64,000 bases of DNA, from positions 24,719 to 88,718 of the forward strand of contig DASYKM010000201.1 of NCBI GenBank assembly GCA_035995425.1, read 5' to 3'. The notes beneath the pieces are model-generated. The model was not told the DNA's origin. It ran no database searches and was given only the letters and a program-made list of their open reading frames with translations. Shown here piece after piece: positions 17,741 through 26,680 of this stretch (position 1 is the first letter of the stretch; each line of letters starts with the position of its first letter). This DNA comes from CADEED01 sp035995425 (GTDB lineage: Bacteria > Pseudomonadota > Gammaproteobacteria > Steroidobacterales > Steroidobacteraceae). The translations under genes were made by a program, and so were the position numbers.

Positions 17741-19708
17741 TTACTTCTTGCCGGACAGGCGCTCGATGAGCGAGGCGAACTTCGAGCCCTTCTTGTCCAC
17801 CTTGAAGCGCAGATGGCGCACGCCGGTGTCACCGGCGCTGTCGTTGGTGATCTCCAGCGTGTTCGCGCCGAGGATCTCCAGCGTCTGGTCGAGCGTCTCC
17901 TCGTCCACCTGCGCGTGCGCATCGCGGCGTATGCCGCGCGCTCCGGGCTTGCGAACCTTGCTGGCCTTCGCGGGTGCAGTCGGGGCGGGAGCGGCCGGTG
18001 CCGCCGCCCTGGCGGGCTGAGCCGGCGCGGTCGCTGTCTGTTTGCCGAACCGCGGCGAGGTCTCGCCGTCGATGTCCTGCGCGATCATTTCCGGAAGGTC
18101 GTCATCGAGCAGCTTGAACACGCCGCTGGCGTTCGATGAAGTCATGGACAACGGCGTCGGCGCCGGGCCTTCCTTGATGTTCACCGCGCGATGAATTCCG
18201 CTGCGCGCGGCATTGAGATCGTTGGCGCGTTCTTTTTCGATCGTGGTGACGGGCACCACCGATACGGTCTTGAAATCCGAGCGCACGTAATACGCCACCT
18301 GCTTCGCGGACACGGCGTCGCTGAAGAACCCCAGGCGCAGGCCGTACCAGGTACGCCCTTCGCGGTTGGCTTCGGTGGTGTAGAGCGTGTACGCGTTGAA
18401 AATGGCGAGCGGCGGAACTTTCGCCATGTCGAAGTTGGTGACCGACCAGTCGAGCTGCACGGCGAACAACACCGGAGCATTGCGCTTCACTTCGTTCTTG
18501 ATGACCTGCATCGACTGGGCGTCTTCGGGCTTGATGACCCGGATGGCTTCGTCGACGTTGGCCTCGGCCGAGCCTTCGCGGTACGGCGAATGGCGCTCGA
18601 GCAGGCGAATGGTCTGCGTATCGGACAGATCGTCGAGCTCTTCGATGACCTGGCGAACGTTGGTAAGCGAGGGTGTGGCGGAAATGGACTGCGCGGGAGT
18701 CTTCGGAGCCGGATTTTGCAGCACCGGATTTTGTCGAGAAAGAGCCGGCATCTGCACCGTCGGTTCGGCGGCGCGCGGCGCAGGCTGCGGCGCGGCTTGT
18801 CTGGCCTGCGGCGCCTCTGGCCTGGCCTGCGGCGCCTCTGGCCTAGCCTGCGGCGCCTCCGGCCTAGCTTGCGGCGCTTTGGGCGCGGCGGCCTGCAATG
18901 CAGGAGCGGAAACTTTCGCGGCGATCTTGGGAGCGACCACCGGCGGCTTGGCCGGTGCGGGCTTCACGGCGGCGGGTTTCGGTGCCGCTGGCTTCGCGGC
19001 GGCGGGCTTGGCCGCCACGGGCGCAGGCTTCGCGACCGGCTTGGCAACCGCCTTCGCGGGCGCAGGCTTTGCCGCAACGGGTTTCGCGGCAACGGGCTTC
19101 GGCGCGGCGGGCCTGGCGGCCACCGGCTGCGCCGGAGCGCTAACTACCAGCGGCGCCGGCGGATGCACGACCGGGACGTTGGCCGGGGTGAATTCCGGCT
19201 GTTCATCGGTGAGCACGAAGGGTTCTTCGAACTCGTACTTGAGTACGGGCGGCGGCGGCGTGGCCGCGAACGGATGCGGTTCGGCGGCCGGAGCGGCGGC
19301 CACCGGAGCTTCAACCGGAGCCGGTGGAGGAAGCGGCGCGGCGGCGGCCGGGGTCGGAGCGGCAGCACGCGGCACGGCGGCGGGCGCGGCCACAGGGTTG
19401 TTAGGCCGCAGCTTCTTGCCAGGCGCTTCGCTCGCCCAGGCGCCGGGATAGACGTCGCGAACCACGGCCAGCATTTCTTCGGCGGTCTGCATGGATTCGA
19501 AATAACCCATGTGCAGGCGGAAACGTTCGCGGCCGTCTTCACGGCGGCGGCTGACGAAGAATGTGAATTGGGCGAGCGTCGGATCTTTCGGCTGCGACAG
19601 CGCCATGGGCGTGGTCGAGGAGGTCAGATTGATTACAAAACCGCCCGTGGCGGCTCCGCCGGTGGGCCGCGTCAGCTTGCTGACGACGTAATCTGGCTTG
19701 GCACTCAT
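17741..19708 (-). CDS. SPOR-like protein with long Ala/Pro/Lys-rich linker
   Basis: A 655-residue protein with two SPOR-like segments: an N-terminal one (RFRLHMGYFESMQTAEEMLA, about residues 60-92) and a central one (WYGLRLGFFSDAVSAKQVAYY). They are joined by about 250 residues of PA/AKP low complexity, including four APQARPE-type heptapeptides. SPOR domains bind denuded glycan at division sites. No signal peptide or membrane helix is evident, which is odd for a septal SPOR protein; GYF-x-S-x-x-x-A could instead reflect a soluble relative. The C-terminus is basic and ends SLIERLSGKK. GTG or other upstream starts were not needed. Confidence 0.6.
   Translation of the reverse strand: MSAKPDYVVSKLTRPTGGAATGGFVINLTSSTTPMALSQPKDPTLAQFTFFVSRRREDGRERFRLHMGYFESMQTAEEMLAVVRDVYPGAWASEAPGKKLRPNNPVAAPAAVPRAAAPTPAAAAPLPPPAPVEAPVAAAPAAEPHPFAATPPPPVLKYEFEEPFVLTDEQPEFTPANVPVVHPPAPLVVSAPAQPVAARPAAPKPVAAKPVAAKPAPAKAVAKPVAKPAPVAAKPAAAKPAAPKPAAVKPAPAKPPVVAPKIAAKVSAPALQAAAPKAPQARPEAPQARPEAPQARPEAPQARQAAPQPAPRAAEPTVQMPALSRQNPVLQNPAPKTPAQSISATPSLTNVRQVIEELDDLSDTQTIRLLERHSPYREGSAEANVDEAIRVIKPEDAQSMQVIKNEVKRNAPVLFAVQLDWSVTNFDMAKVPPLAIFNAYTLYTTEANREGRTWYGLRLGFFSDAVSAKQVAYYVRSDFKTVSVVPVTTIEKERANDLNAARSGIHRAVNIKEGPAPTPLSMTSSNASGVFKLLDDDLPEMIAQDIDGETSPRFGKQTATAPAQPARAAAPAAPAPTAPAKASKVRKPGARGIRRDAHAQVDEETLDQTLEILGANTLEITNDSAGDTGVRHLRFKVDKKGSKFASLIERLSGKK
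18801..18878. repeat. 21-bp tandem repeat, about 3.7 copies
   Basis: The unit GCCTGCGGCGCCTCTGGCCT plus one base repeats in the reading frame of the minus-strand SPOR-like gene and encodes APQARPE. Copies differ by one to three bases, with the last the most diverged, so copy number may vary between strains. Confidence 0.75.
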
Positions 19709-19920
19709 TTGTTTAACCGTTCCCCGAAAGACCGAGACCGAACCGCTTCCCTTCCCGGACGCGATCCTCTTTCACTCGCTTGGGAGTGTGCGAACCCAAG
19801 GCATATACGGTCAACGGGCGAACTGAGCACGCTGTCGCAGATCACAGACCGAAATATTCATTCCCTTACGAGAAATACGACATAACGGTAGCAATTTTTG
19901 CTGGGTGGCGTTAAGGCGCG

Positions 19921-20442
19921 CTATTGCGGCAGACGATCCCAGAAGCGGCCCGCGGACGTAAAGCGATCGGCATAGAACTCGTCGTCGAGGGAGTTGATGG
20001 TCACCGGCTTGCCGGCGCCCGGCGCATGCACGAAGCGATGGTCGCCGATGTAAATGCCGACGTGATTTACCTTGCGACTGTCGATCTTGAAGAACACCAG
20101 GTCGCCGCGTCTGAGTTTGCGCGGCTTGATGCTCATGGCTTCTTCGGACTGATCGCGCGAGGTGCGCGGCACCGTGAGCCCGAGCTGCCGGTGCGCGTAG
20201 AACACGAGGCCGCTGCAGTCGAAACCATCGAGCGTCGCGCCACCGTATCGATAGGGCGTGCCGCGCAGACGCAGCGCGAAATCCGCCAGCGCTTCGCCGC
20301 GATTGCGCATGGTGGACGCGCCGCCAGCGCCATCCCACTCGCGAGCGGGTTCGGGAGATTGTGGCGGCGGCGGCGAGGCGCAGCTCGCGAGCACCACGAG
20401 CAATGGGGTCAGCCAGAAACCGCTAGCCCGCAGCCCGCTCAT
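19921..20442 (-). CDS. NlpC/P60 cysteine peptidase lipoprotein
   Basis: A 173-residue protein starting with a lipoprotein signal (LTPLLVVLASC, lipobox LASC). The NlpC/P60 fold shows the catalytic Cys in FDCSGLVFYAH and the His in NHVGIYIGDHRFVHAPG. Such enzymes cut the D-Glu to meso-DAP bond of peptidoglycan stem peptides, here probably from the periplasmic face of the outer membrane (spr/MepS type). Its ATG lies 20 bp inside the 3' end of the GGDEF-EAL gene, suggesting translational coupling. Confidence 0.9.
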   Translation of the reverse strand: MSGLRASGFWLTPLLVVLASCASPPPPQSPEPAREWDGAGGASTMRNRGEALADFALRLRGTPYRYGGATLDGFDCSGLVFYAHRQLGLTVPRTSRDQSEEAMSIKPRKLRRGDLVFFKIDSRKVNHVGIYIGDHRFVHAPGAGKPVTINSLDDEFYADRFTSAGRFWDRLPQ

Positions 20443-22963
20443 CGCCGATCTCGGAGCCGGGCCGTCTCGACTCGAGGATTTCGGTGAGCGCGGCAGCCGA
20501 CATGGGCCGCGCCAGGAAATAGCCCTGCGCCGACTCGCAGCCGCGCGAACGCAGGAACTCGAGCTGTCCGCTGGTCTCCACGCCTTCCGCCGTCACGCGT
20601 TTTCCAAGGGTATGCGCCATGGTGATGACTGATTCGACCAGCGCACCGGCCGAATCGTTCTGTGGGACTTCATCGAGAAAGCTGCGGTCGAGCTTTATCG
20701 TATTTACCGGATAGCGGCGCAAATAGTTCAACGAGGAATAGCCGGTGCCGAAATCGTCCAGCGCGAGCTTCACGCCGAGAGCCGAGATGGCGCGCAGCGG
20801 CTCCTCGACCTCGCCGTCGGCCAACGCCGATTCCACCAGTTCCAGCTCGAGGCTGGCGGGCGCGATCCCGTGCTGGTGGAGCGCGCCCTGCACCATGCGC
20901 ACGAAATTGCCGTCCTTGAGCTGCTGCACCGACACGTTCACGGAGAACATGCGCGGCGCGATTCCCGCCCGCGCCCACTCGGCGTATTGCGAGCAGGCTG
21001 AATCGAGCACGAACCCGCCGATGTCGGTGATGAGCCCGGAATGTTCGGCGGCGGGAATGAATTCGCCCGGTAGTTTGATGCCGTCGTAGCGCGTCTGCCA
21101 GCGCAGCAAAGCTTCGGCGCCGCACAAGCGGCCGTCGGCCAGCGAGAACTGCGGCTGGTAGAACAACGACAGCTCGCGCCGGCGCAAGGCGCGATGCAGG
21201 CCGCTGTCGGTGAACGTGACGCGCTTCTGTGACATGTCGCGCTCGAAGAAGATCGCGCGGCCGCGCCCTTGCGCCTTGGCGCGATACATCGCGAGGTCCG
21301 CCTGGCGTATGACTTCCTCGAGATCCGTGCCGTCGTCGGGGAACATCGTGACGCCGACGCTGGCGCGCATCTGGTAGTCGCGCCCGCCGAGACTGGCCGG
21401 CAGCGCCAGCGAGCGGATGACGCGATCGGCGATCTGCCGCACGGTCTCGGCGTCGCCGACATTGCGCAACAGCACGGTGAACTCGTCGCCGCCGAGGCGA
21501 GCGACAGTGTCGCCCTCCTTGGTGCAGGCCTTGAGCCGGTGCGCGACGATCGACAGCAATTGATCTCCGGCACTGTGGCCGAGCGTGTCGTTGACGCGCT
21601 TGAAGTGATCGAGGTCGACGTACATGAGCGCGCCGCGCGTGAGTCCGCTGGCCGCGGCCGCCAGCTCCTGCGCGAGCCGGTCGCGGAACAGCGCTCGATT
21701 CGGCAGCTGCGTCAGTGGATCGTAGTGCGCCTGCCGGTATAGTCGTTCGTCACGCGCGGAATTGGACAACGCCGCACGCAGACGCTCGGCGAAAGCGGCG
21801 CCGTAGTCGGCCACCGCCGGATCGCGCGAGGGCTCGCCGTGATAACCAACAATGAGCATGGCGGACAGGCGTTCCTCGTCGACCACCGGCCACAACCAGA
21901 AGAATTCGGCGCCGGCATCGCGCATGGACGCAAGGAATCCGTGGCGGGACTCTTCTATACGCGCCACCGTCATGCCTTCGGGCGTCTCGCGCACCGTGGC
22001 GAGCATGGCGGAATCGAAGGTCACGCGCTGCACCGGCAATTCTTCGGCGCCGAGTGCCGCCATGAACAGGCGCCCATGCGCCTGCGCGGTCGGGTCGAGC
22101 AGGATCACACCGACACACTGGCTGCGCGTGAGCTCGCGGAACTTCGGCAACACGACATCGAGGGCACGATCGATTTCACTGGCGGCGAGCAGCGCACGGT
22201 CGACTTCGCCGAGCACTTCGAAGGCGCGCCAGTCCCGCTGCAGCGACATCGCCGTGGTATTGAACTCACGTTCGAGCGGTGTGAATTCGTCGACCGCGCT
22301 GCGCGGCAGCACGTCGAAGCGCCGCTCACGCAGCCTTGCGAGCCCGCGCTGCAGGCCACGCAGCGGCGGCAGGTAACGCTCGCTCACCACCGCGGCGACC
22401 GCAAAGGCCACGAGCACGGTGAGTGCCAGCAGTCCGAGCGCGGTCGGGATCAACTCCGACGCCGTCGAACCGAAGGTGGCCTCGGGCGCGAATACCACCA
22501 CGGTGTTGGCCGAAACCGGATCGCCGGGAATGGCCGGCGGAAGATAGGTCATGGCGCCGCGCCACTCGCGGCCCGATGCATACCACGCGATTATGGTCGT
22601 CCCGCTCGGCGCGTCCACGGCATGCGGTGCGCGGCGTTCGAACAATTGCACGAGCACCGGGGGAACCGGGCTGCTGCTGAACAGCTGGGTGCCGGCACCA
22701 TCGAGCACCACGAGATAACGTCCCTCGAGTCCTTGTATGAAGTCGCCGGGGTAGTGGCGCGAGTTGAACAGCAGCGTCGACGCCTTTTCGCGCGAGAGAG
22801 TCGTCAACTCCTGGTTCTGCAGGTTGGCGCGCCGCTCCTCGGCTTCGAACCAGCGCGAGAACAATGCGAGACCAACGGGAATCAACATTGCGAGGGCAAT
22901 GACCAGCCACAGCCGGCGCGTCAGCCCGCTGCGCAAGACCGAGTTGTACTGGTTGCGGCTCAT
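20423..22963 (-). CDS. Membrane GGDEF-EAL protein (c-di-GMP turnover)
   Basis: An 846-residue protein: membrane helix near residues 15-35 (LWLVIALAMLIPVGLALF), periplasmic sensor of about 150 residues, second helix (LGLLALTVLVAFAVAAVV), a HAMP-like linker, a GAF-like region, then GGDEF and EAL domains. GGDEF is intact (RLGGDEFTVLLR), but the product-inhibition site reads KEGD rather than RxxD. EAL keeps EALLRW, ELVESALAD, DDFGTGYSSL and KLDRSF, so phosphodiesterase activity is likely. Both activities are possible. ATG 22963 directly precedes the first helix. Coupling to a peptidoglycan peptidase suggests an envelope or biofilm role. Confidence 0.93.
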   Translation of the reverse strand: MSRNQYNSVLRSGLTRRLWLVIALAMLIPVGLALFSRWFEAEERRANLQNQELTTLSREKASTLLFNSRHYPGDFIQGLEGRYLVVLDGAGTQLFSSSPVPPVLVQLFERRAPHAVDAPSGTTIIAWYASGREWRGAMTYLPPAIPGDPVSANTVVVFAPEATFGSTASELIPTALGLLALTVLVAFAVAAVVSERYLPPLRGLQRGLARLRERRFDVLPRSAVDEFTPLEREFNTTAMSLQRDWRAFEVLGEVDRALLAASEIDRALDVVLPKFRELTRSQCVGVILLDPTAQAHGRLFMAALGAEELPVQRVTFDSAMLATVRETPEGMTVARIEESRHGFLASMRDAGAEFFWLWPVVDEERLSAMLIVGYHGEPSRDPAVADYGAAFAERLRAALSNSARDERLYRQAHYDPLTQLPNRALFRDRLAQELAAAASGLTRGALMYVDLDHFKRVNDTLGHSAGDQLLSIVAHRLKACTKEGDTVARLGGDEFTVLLRNVGDAETVRQIADRVIRSLALPASLGGRDYQMRASVGVTMFPDDGTDLEEVIRQADLAMYRAKAQGRGRAIFFERDMSQKRVTFTDSGLHRALRRRELSLFYQPQFSLADGRLCGAEALLRWQTRYDGIKLPGEFIPAAEHSGLITDIGGFVLDSACSQYAEWARAGIAPRMFSVNVSVQQLKDGNFVRMVQGALHQHGIAPASLELELVESALADGEVEEPLRAISALGVKLALDDFGTGYSSLNYLRRYPVNTIKLDRSFLDEVPQNDSAGALVESVITMAHTLGKRVTAEGVETSGQLEFLRSRGCESAQGYFLARPMSAAALTEILESRRPGSEIGDERAAG

Positions 22964-23087
22964 CGATTTCCCATGGCGTGCGTTGCATCCTGGCAACGCT
23001 ATTCCATCGTCCCTGATATCGATGCGACTTTACGGAATGCGGACCGGCGCAAATGCGCGCCGCGTCACGGTTGCCGCTGCACCGCGC

Positions 23088-23807
23088 TCAGCCGGGCTTC
23101 TTTTTGGGGGTTTGCGGCGCGAGGGCCTGGGCGGAGCGCAGCTCGGAGAGCTGGCGGATCGCCGCGTAGGTGTAGCGGTAAATGCCACGCGCACCGCGAC
23201 GCGAAGCGCCGAGCATCGCCTTGCCGACGATTTCCGCCGGAATGGCGCGATAAGCCTCGCGCGAACCGGTGAGCAGGGGATTGATGAGCGGCGCGAAGAT
23301 GCGCCCGGTGATCTCGAGCGGACGCAGCGCCTTGCGCGGGCCTAACAACAAGCTCGGCTGCAGGATGTCGACCGACACGAATCCCAGGTCGGACACCGCC
23401 TCTTCCATCTCGCCCTTGGTCCGCAGGTAGAACTTCGGCGACCTGGAGCTCGCTCCCACCGACGAGACCACCACGAAGCGCGTCGCCTGCGCGGCGCGCG
23501 CCGCGCGCGCGAACAGCAGCACGGCGTCCACGTCCGCTTCACGGAAAGCTTCCTGCGACCCCGCTTCCGCGATCGTGCTGCCGATGCAGCAGTAGGCATC
23601 CTGGGCAACGAGACCCTTCAGCTGGTCCGCCATGCGGTCGAACACCACCACGCGATTGGCGAGCTTCGGATGTTCCTTGCCGAACGGACGCCGGGTCAGC
23701 GCGTACACGCGTGCATAGTCGGGCGCGTCGAGCAGCGCCTTGAGGAGAAATCCGCCGACGAGACCCGTGGCGCCGGCGACCAGGGCGATTTTTGGTGTTG
23801 TACTCAC
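23088..23807 (-). CDS. Atypical SDR / NAD(P)-binding oxidoreductase (HTATIP2-like)
   Basis: A 239-residue Rossmann protein. The nucleotide-binding loop is AGATGLVGG, and VVSSVGA...FYLRTKGEMEEAV carries the Y-x-x-x-K pair of SDRs. The overall pattern matches bacterial TIP30/HTATIP2-like proteins. The substrate is unknown. It stands 28 bp downstream of the TRIC-family gene on the same strand, so the two may be co-transcribed. Confidence 0.8.
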   Translation of the reverse strand: MSTTPKIALVAGATGLVGGFLLKALLDAPDYARVYALTRRPFGKEHPKLANRVVVFDRMADQLKGLVAQDAYCCIGSTIAEAGSQEAFREADVDAVLLFARAARAAQATRFVVVSSVGASSRSPKFYLRTKGEMEEAVSDLGFVSVDILQPSLLLGPRKALRPLEITGRIFAPLINPLLTGSREAYRAIPAEIVGKAMLGASRRGARGIYRYTYAAIRQLSELRSAQALAPQTPKKKPG

Positions 23808-23835
23808 GCGGCGCAGCTTAACAAGATTTTTTCTT

Positions 23836-24492
23836 TCAATGCCCGTGAGGGCGGCCGTTGCCGCGGGCGCTCGGCAAATGCCAGTTGAACCACATGGAAA
23901 GAATTCTGAGCAGGAAGCAAAGCATGGCCCCGGCGACGGCCGTTGGCATGGCCGGCCATCGCAGCCAGTCGCCGAACACCACGACCGCGGCGCCCGCCAG
24001 TGCCGCGAGCGCGTAGATATCGGATTGGAATACCACCGGAACGCGCGACAGCAGCAGGTCGCGCATCACGCCGCCGCCAATGCCCGTGAGCATGCCGAGC
24101 AGCGCCGCCATCACCGGGTGAAGATCGAACGCCAGCGCCTTCTGCGTGCCGGCGACCGCAAACAACGCCAGTCCCGCCGCGTCGAACACCCGCACGGGAT
24201 TGCGCATGCGTTCGATGAGCGGATGCCAGACGAAGGTGACCAGGCCCGCGAGCATCGCCGCGGCGAGATATCGCCAGTCCTTGAACGCCGCCGGCGGCAC
24301 TGCGCCGATCAGCAGGTCACGCAGGATGCCGCCGGCGCTCGCCGTCGCGAACGAGAGCACCAGCACACCGAACAGGTCGAGCCGCTGGCGCACCGCGGCC
24401 GTGGCGCCCGCCAGCGCAAACACAAACACGCCGATGAGGTCGAGGACCAATAGCACCGGCGCATTGTGCATCACGGAAACGAACCTGGGCAT
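23836..24492 (-). CDS. TRIC-family (UPF0126/YicG-like) membrane channel protein
   Basis: A 218-residue polytopic protein built from two similar three-helix halves: GVFVFALAGATAAVRQRLD...GGILRDLLIG and GLALFAVAGTQKALA...GGGVMRDLLLS. The GG-x-x-RDLL loops are the family's ion-path motifs. Homologues form trimeric monovalent-cation channels in the inner membrane. Start is ATG 24492, or ATG 24471, eight codons in, which would remove MPRFVSV. Confidence 0.88.
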   Translation of the reverse strand: MPRFVSVMHNAPVLLVLDLIGVFVFALAGATAAVRQRLDLFGVLVLSFATASAGGILRDLLIGAVPPAAFKDWRYLAAAMLAGLVTFVWHPLIERMRNPVRVFDAAGLALFAVAGTQKALAFDLHPVMAALLGMLTGIGGGVMRDLLLSRVPVVFQSDIYALAALAGAAVVVFGDWLRWPAMPTAVAGAMLCFLLRILSMWFNWHLPSARGNGRPHGH

Positions 24493-24608
24493 TCATGGCG
24501 CAAATGGGCTCTGGTCACCTGTTCGGGTGATGCGGCAGAAACATGAGGGAATATGCTTGGCGCGGGGAATGGATTCCCTGACATCACCAACGAACAAGGA
24601 GCGAACTA

Positions 24609-25475
24609 ATGCATCTCCCTAGCAATCAATGTCTCCGGCGCCGCGGTCCGCGGCCCGGACTCGCGGCCATACTCGTGGCGCTACTCGCGGGCCTGGCCGG
24701 CGGCGCGCAGGCCGTGGATTTCGATGTGACCCTGAAGGCACCCATGGCGAAAGGCGGGTCCGAGCTCAAGACCAGCGCGGAGAATTACTCCGCCACGTAC
24801 GCGCGCCTGGCAAAAACCTCGCCCACCGAGATGGTGACCAACCAGGCGCTGTTTCTCGAACACTTCGACATGGAGTGGCAGCTTCAGCGCGCGATCGACG
24901 ACCGGCTGCCGATGGAAGACCTGTCGGCCATCGGTCTCGTCAAACGAGAAAACGGCGGCATCGAGATCGACCTGAAGGAATTTCCGCAGTGGGCGTCGTT
25001 CACCGACAAGCTGATGGCGATGATGCCAACGATGAACTTCGACCTCGCGGGCCCGTTGCTCATCAACCGCGGCTTTCGCGACAGCGACATCGCTGCCGTC
25101 AGGAACTACCTCGCAACCCACGATCTGCGGCAGGCAACCGCGGCGAAGACTCTTCCCATTTCGATCAGCTTCAGCAGGCTCGTCAAGAAATACGACCAGC
25201 AGAAACTCCCGGTCAGCAAGGGTCTCGTCTACTCATATCTTTATCAGCGCGAAAAAGCCGATGCGCTCGCGCGGCGCGAATGGGCCGATGGTCTCCTGAA
25301 GGTTCTGGATGCGCAGCGCGTCCGTGTGCTGCATTCCTATCTCGATGAGATGCCGGGCGTCAGTGTCTGGGGGCCGAGCGACACAGTTGCTGGCGTTGCC
25401 GGCGTGCTCGCGGCCCTGAGACTTCCGGATTACGAAGAACGCCTGACCGCCGAAGCAAAAGGAGTTGCGCCATGA
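24609..25475 (+). CDS. Exported protein of unknown function (first of three)
   Basis: A 288-residue protein with signal peptide (LAAILVALLAGLAGGAQA). AAGGAGCG lies about 8 bases before the ATG. The mature part is mostly helical and hydrophilic, with the conserved-looking stretch SFSRLVKKYDQQKLPVSKGL. No catalytic motif was recognised. Its TGA overlaps the ATG of the next gene (ATGA), so the two are translationally coupled. I do not recognise the family. Confidence 0.65.
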   Translation: MHLPSNQCLRRRGPRPGLAAILVALLAGLAGGAQAVDFDVTLKAPMAKGGSELKTSAENYSATYARLAKTSPTEMVTNQALFLEHFDMEWQLQRAIDDRLPMEDLSAIGLVKRENGGIEIDLKEFPQWASFTDKLMAMMPTMNFDLAGPLLINRGFRDSDIAAVRNYLATHDLRQATAAKTLPISISFSRLVKKYDQQKLPVSKGLVYSYLYQREKADALARREWADGLLKVLDAQRVRVLHSYLDEMPGVSVWGPSDTVAGVAGVLAALRLPDYEERLTAEAKGVAP

Positions 25476-26008
25476 AATCCAGTCAGTCCGCGCTCCGAGG
25501 GAGCGCTGTCCTCTTCGCGCTCGGTGCGTCGATCACCGGGTCGCCTTTCGCGTCCGCCGTAAATCTGAGTGCTTACCCCAGCACCATCGAGCAATATGGC
25601 ACCGGCTCGGCTTTCTACCTGGGTCATACCGTCATGGCCCACACGGCTTTCACGTCGCTCAGCGCCGGTGGCACGTACTCGGCTCAATGCGCTCACCCCG
25701 CGACACTCCCGGTCACCGGCGAGCGAACCCTCAGCACCTACGGCATCGGCGGCAATTCACTGATTGTCACCATTCCCGCGCAGCAACCGGCAATCGCCAA
25801 TATGACCGGGTGGAACCAGGTCGGGGGAGGAACGGAGCTCGCCTGCAACTATCGGTGGACGGCATTCGCCATCGAGAGCGGCTTCTCCATTGGCGCCGGT
25901 GGCATCAGCTTTCCGATTGGCGACGGCACTGAACGCACGGGCGGCACCGTGGATTTCTCGATGATTCGCGGGAATACGAATCTCGGCGGTGGAGGCTGCA
26001 CGCCCTGA
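25472..26008 (+). CDS. Exported protein of unknown function (second of three)
   Basis: A 178-residue protein with signal peptide (SAVLFALGASITGSPFASA). The mature chain is rich in Gly, Thr and Ser with alternating hydrophobics, as in secreted beta-structures, and has three cysteines (SAQCAHP, ELACNYRW and the C-terminal GGGGCTP). It starts by ATGA overlap with the preceding gene. The family is not recognised; a surface or extracellular protein is likely. Confidence 0.6.
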   Translation: MKSSQSALRGSAVLFALGASITGSPFASAVNLSAYPSTIEQYGTGSAFYLGHTVMAHTAFTSLSAGGTYSAQCAHPATLPVTGERTLSTYGIGGNSLIVTIPAQQPAIANMTGWNQVGGGTELACNYRWTAFAIESGFSIGAGGISFPIGDGTERTGGTVDFSMIRGNTNLGGGGCTP

Positions 26009-26053
26009 CCAGCGTCTCTTCAATCTCATTCATCAATACCAAGGACGGTAGCC

Positions 26054-26680
26054 ATGAAAAATCTCAAGCGACTTCTATCTGCGTGCCTGCTCACCGCGGC
26101 ATTGCACGCCGGCAACGCGTGGAGCTGGAGCTCCTGCAGCCCGATCGTCATCGATATCGGCAACAACGGCATCAATCTGGGTGAGGCCGGCACGGGCGTG
26201 TATTTCGACGTCGATGCCGACGGTGTGCGCGATCACGTGCAGTGGGTGCGGCGCGGCGGTGACGAAGGCTTTCTCGCACTCGATCGCAGCGGCAACGGGC
26301 TCATCGACAACGGCGCCGAACTGTTCGGCGTCGGCACGCCGCTCATGCTCGAAGGACGCAACGCGCCGAACGGCTTCGTCGGCCTTGCGCAGTACGACTC
26401 GCGCCAACTCGGTGGCAATGACGACGGCCTGATCACCGAAGCCGACTCGGTCTGGCCGCAGTTGCGCATCTGGGTCGATGCGAACGCCGACGGCATTTCG
26501 ACTTACGACGAAATGCGCTCGCTCAAGAGTCTCGGCCTCACGGCGCTCGAGACCATTCCGAAAATTCGCAAGCACGTCGATGCCGCGGGCAATGTCATCC
26601 CCTACTGGGCGTGGGCTTCGCAACGCGCGAAGCCGGGGCGTGCGCTCATGGTGGACGTGTTCTTCCGGGTTCTGCCGTAA
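26054..26680 (+). CDS. Exported EF-hand-like calcium-binding protein
   Basis: A 208-residue protein with signal peptide (LLSACLLTAALHAGNAWS). Calcium-loop motifs follow: PIVIDIGNNGINL, FDVDADGVRDH, LDRSGNGLIDNGAELFG, NDDGLITEADSVWP and WVDANADGISTYDEM. The order PIV-x-D-hinge, D-x-D-x-D-G, LDR-x-GNG and GAELFG is the repeat found beside RTX adhesins and toxins, here as a short stand-alone protein. It is 45 bp downstream of the second exported protein and may share its transcript. Confidence 0.75.
   Translation: MKNLKRLLSACLLTAALHAGNAWSWSSCSPIVIDIGNNGINLGEAGTGVYFDVDADGVRDHVQWVRRGGDEGFLALDRSGNGLIDNGAELFGVGTPLMLEGRNAPNGFVGLAQYDSRQLGGNDDGLITEADSVWPQLRIWVDANADGISTYDEMRSLKSLGLTALETIPKIRKHVDAAGNVIPYWAWASQRAKPGRALMVDVFFRVLP

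Noticed and set aside
18191..19885. 564-codon open frame on the plus strand, Gly/Arg-rich
   Set aside because: It is the complement of the Ala/Pro/Lys-rich SPOR-like gene; composition follows from that repeat.
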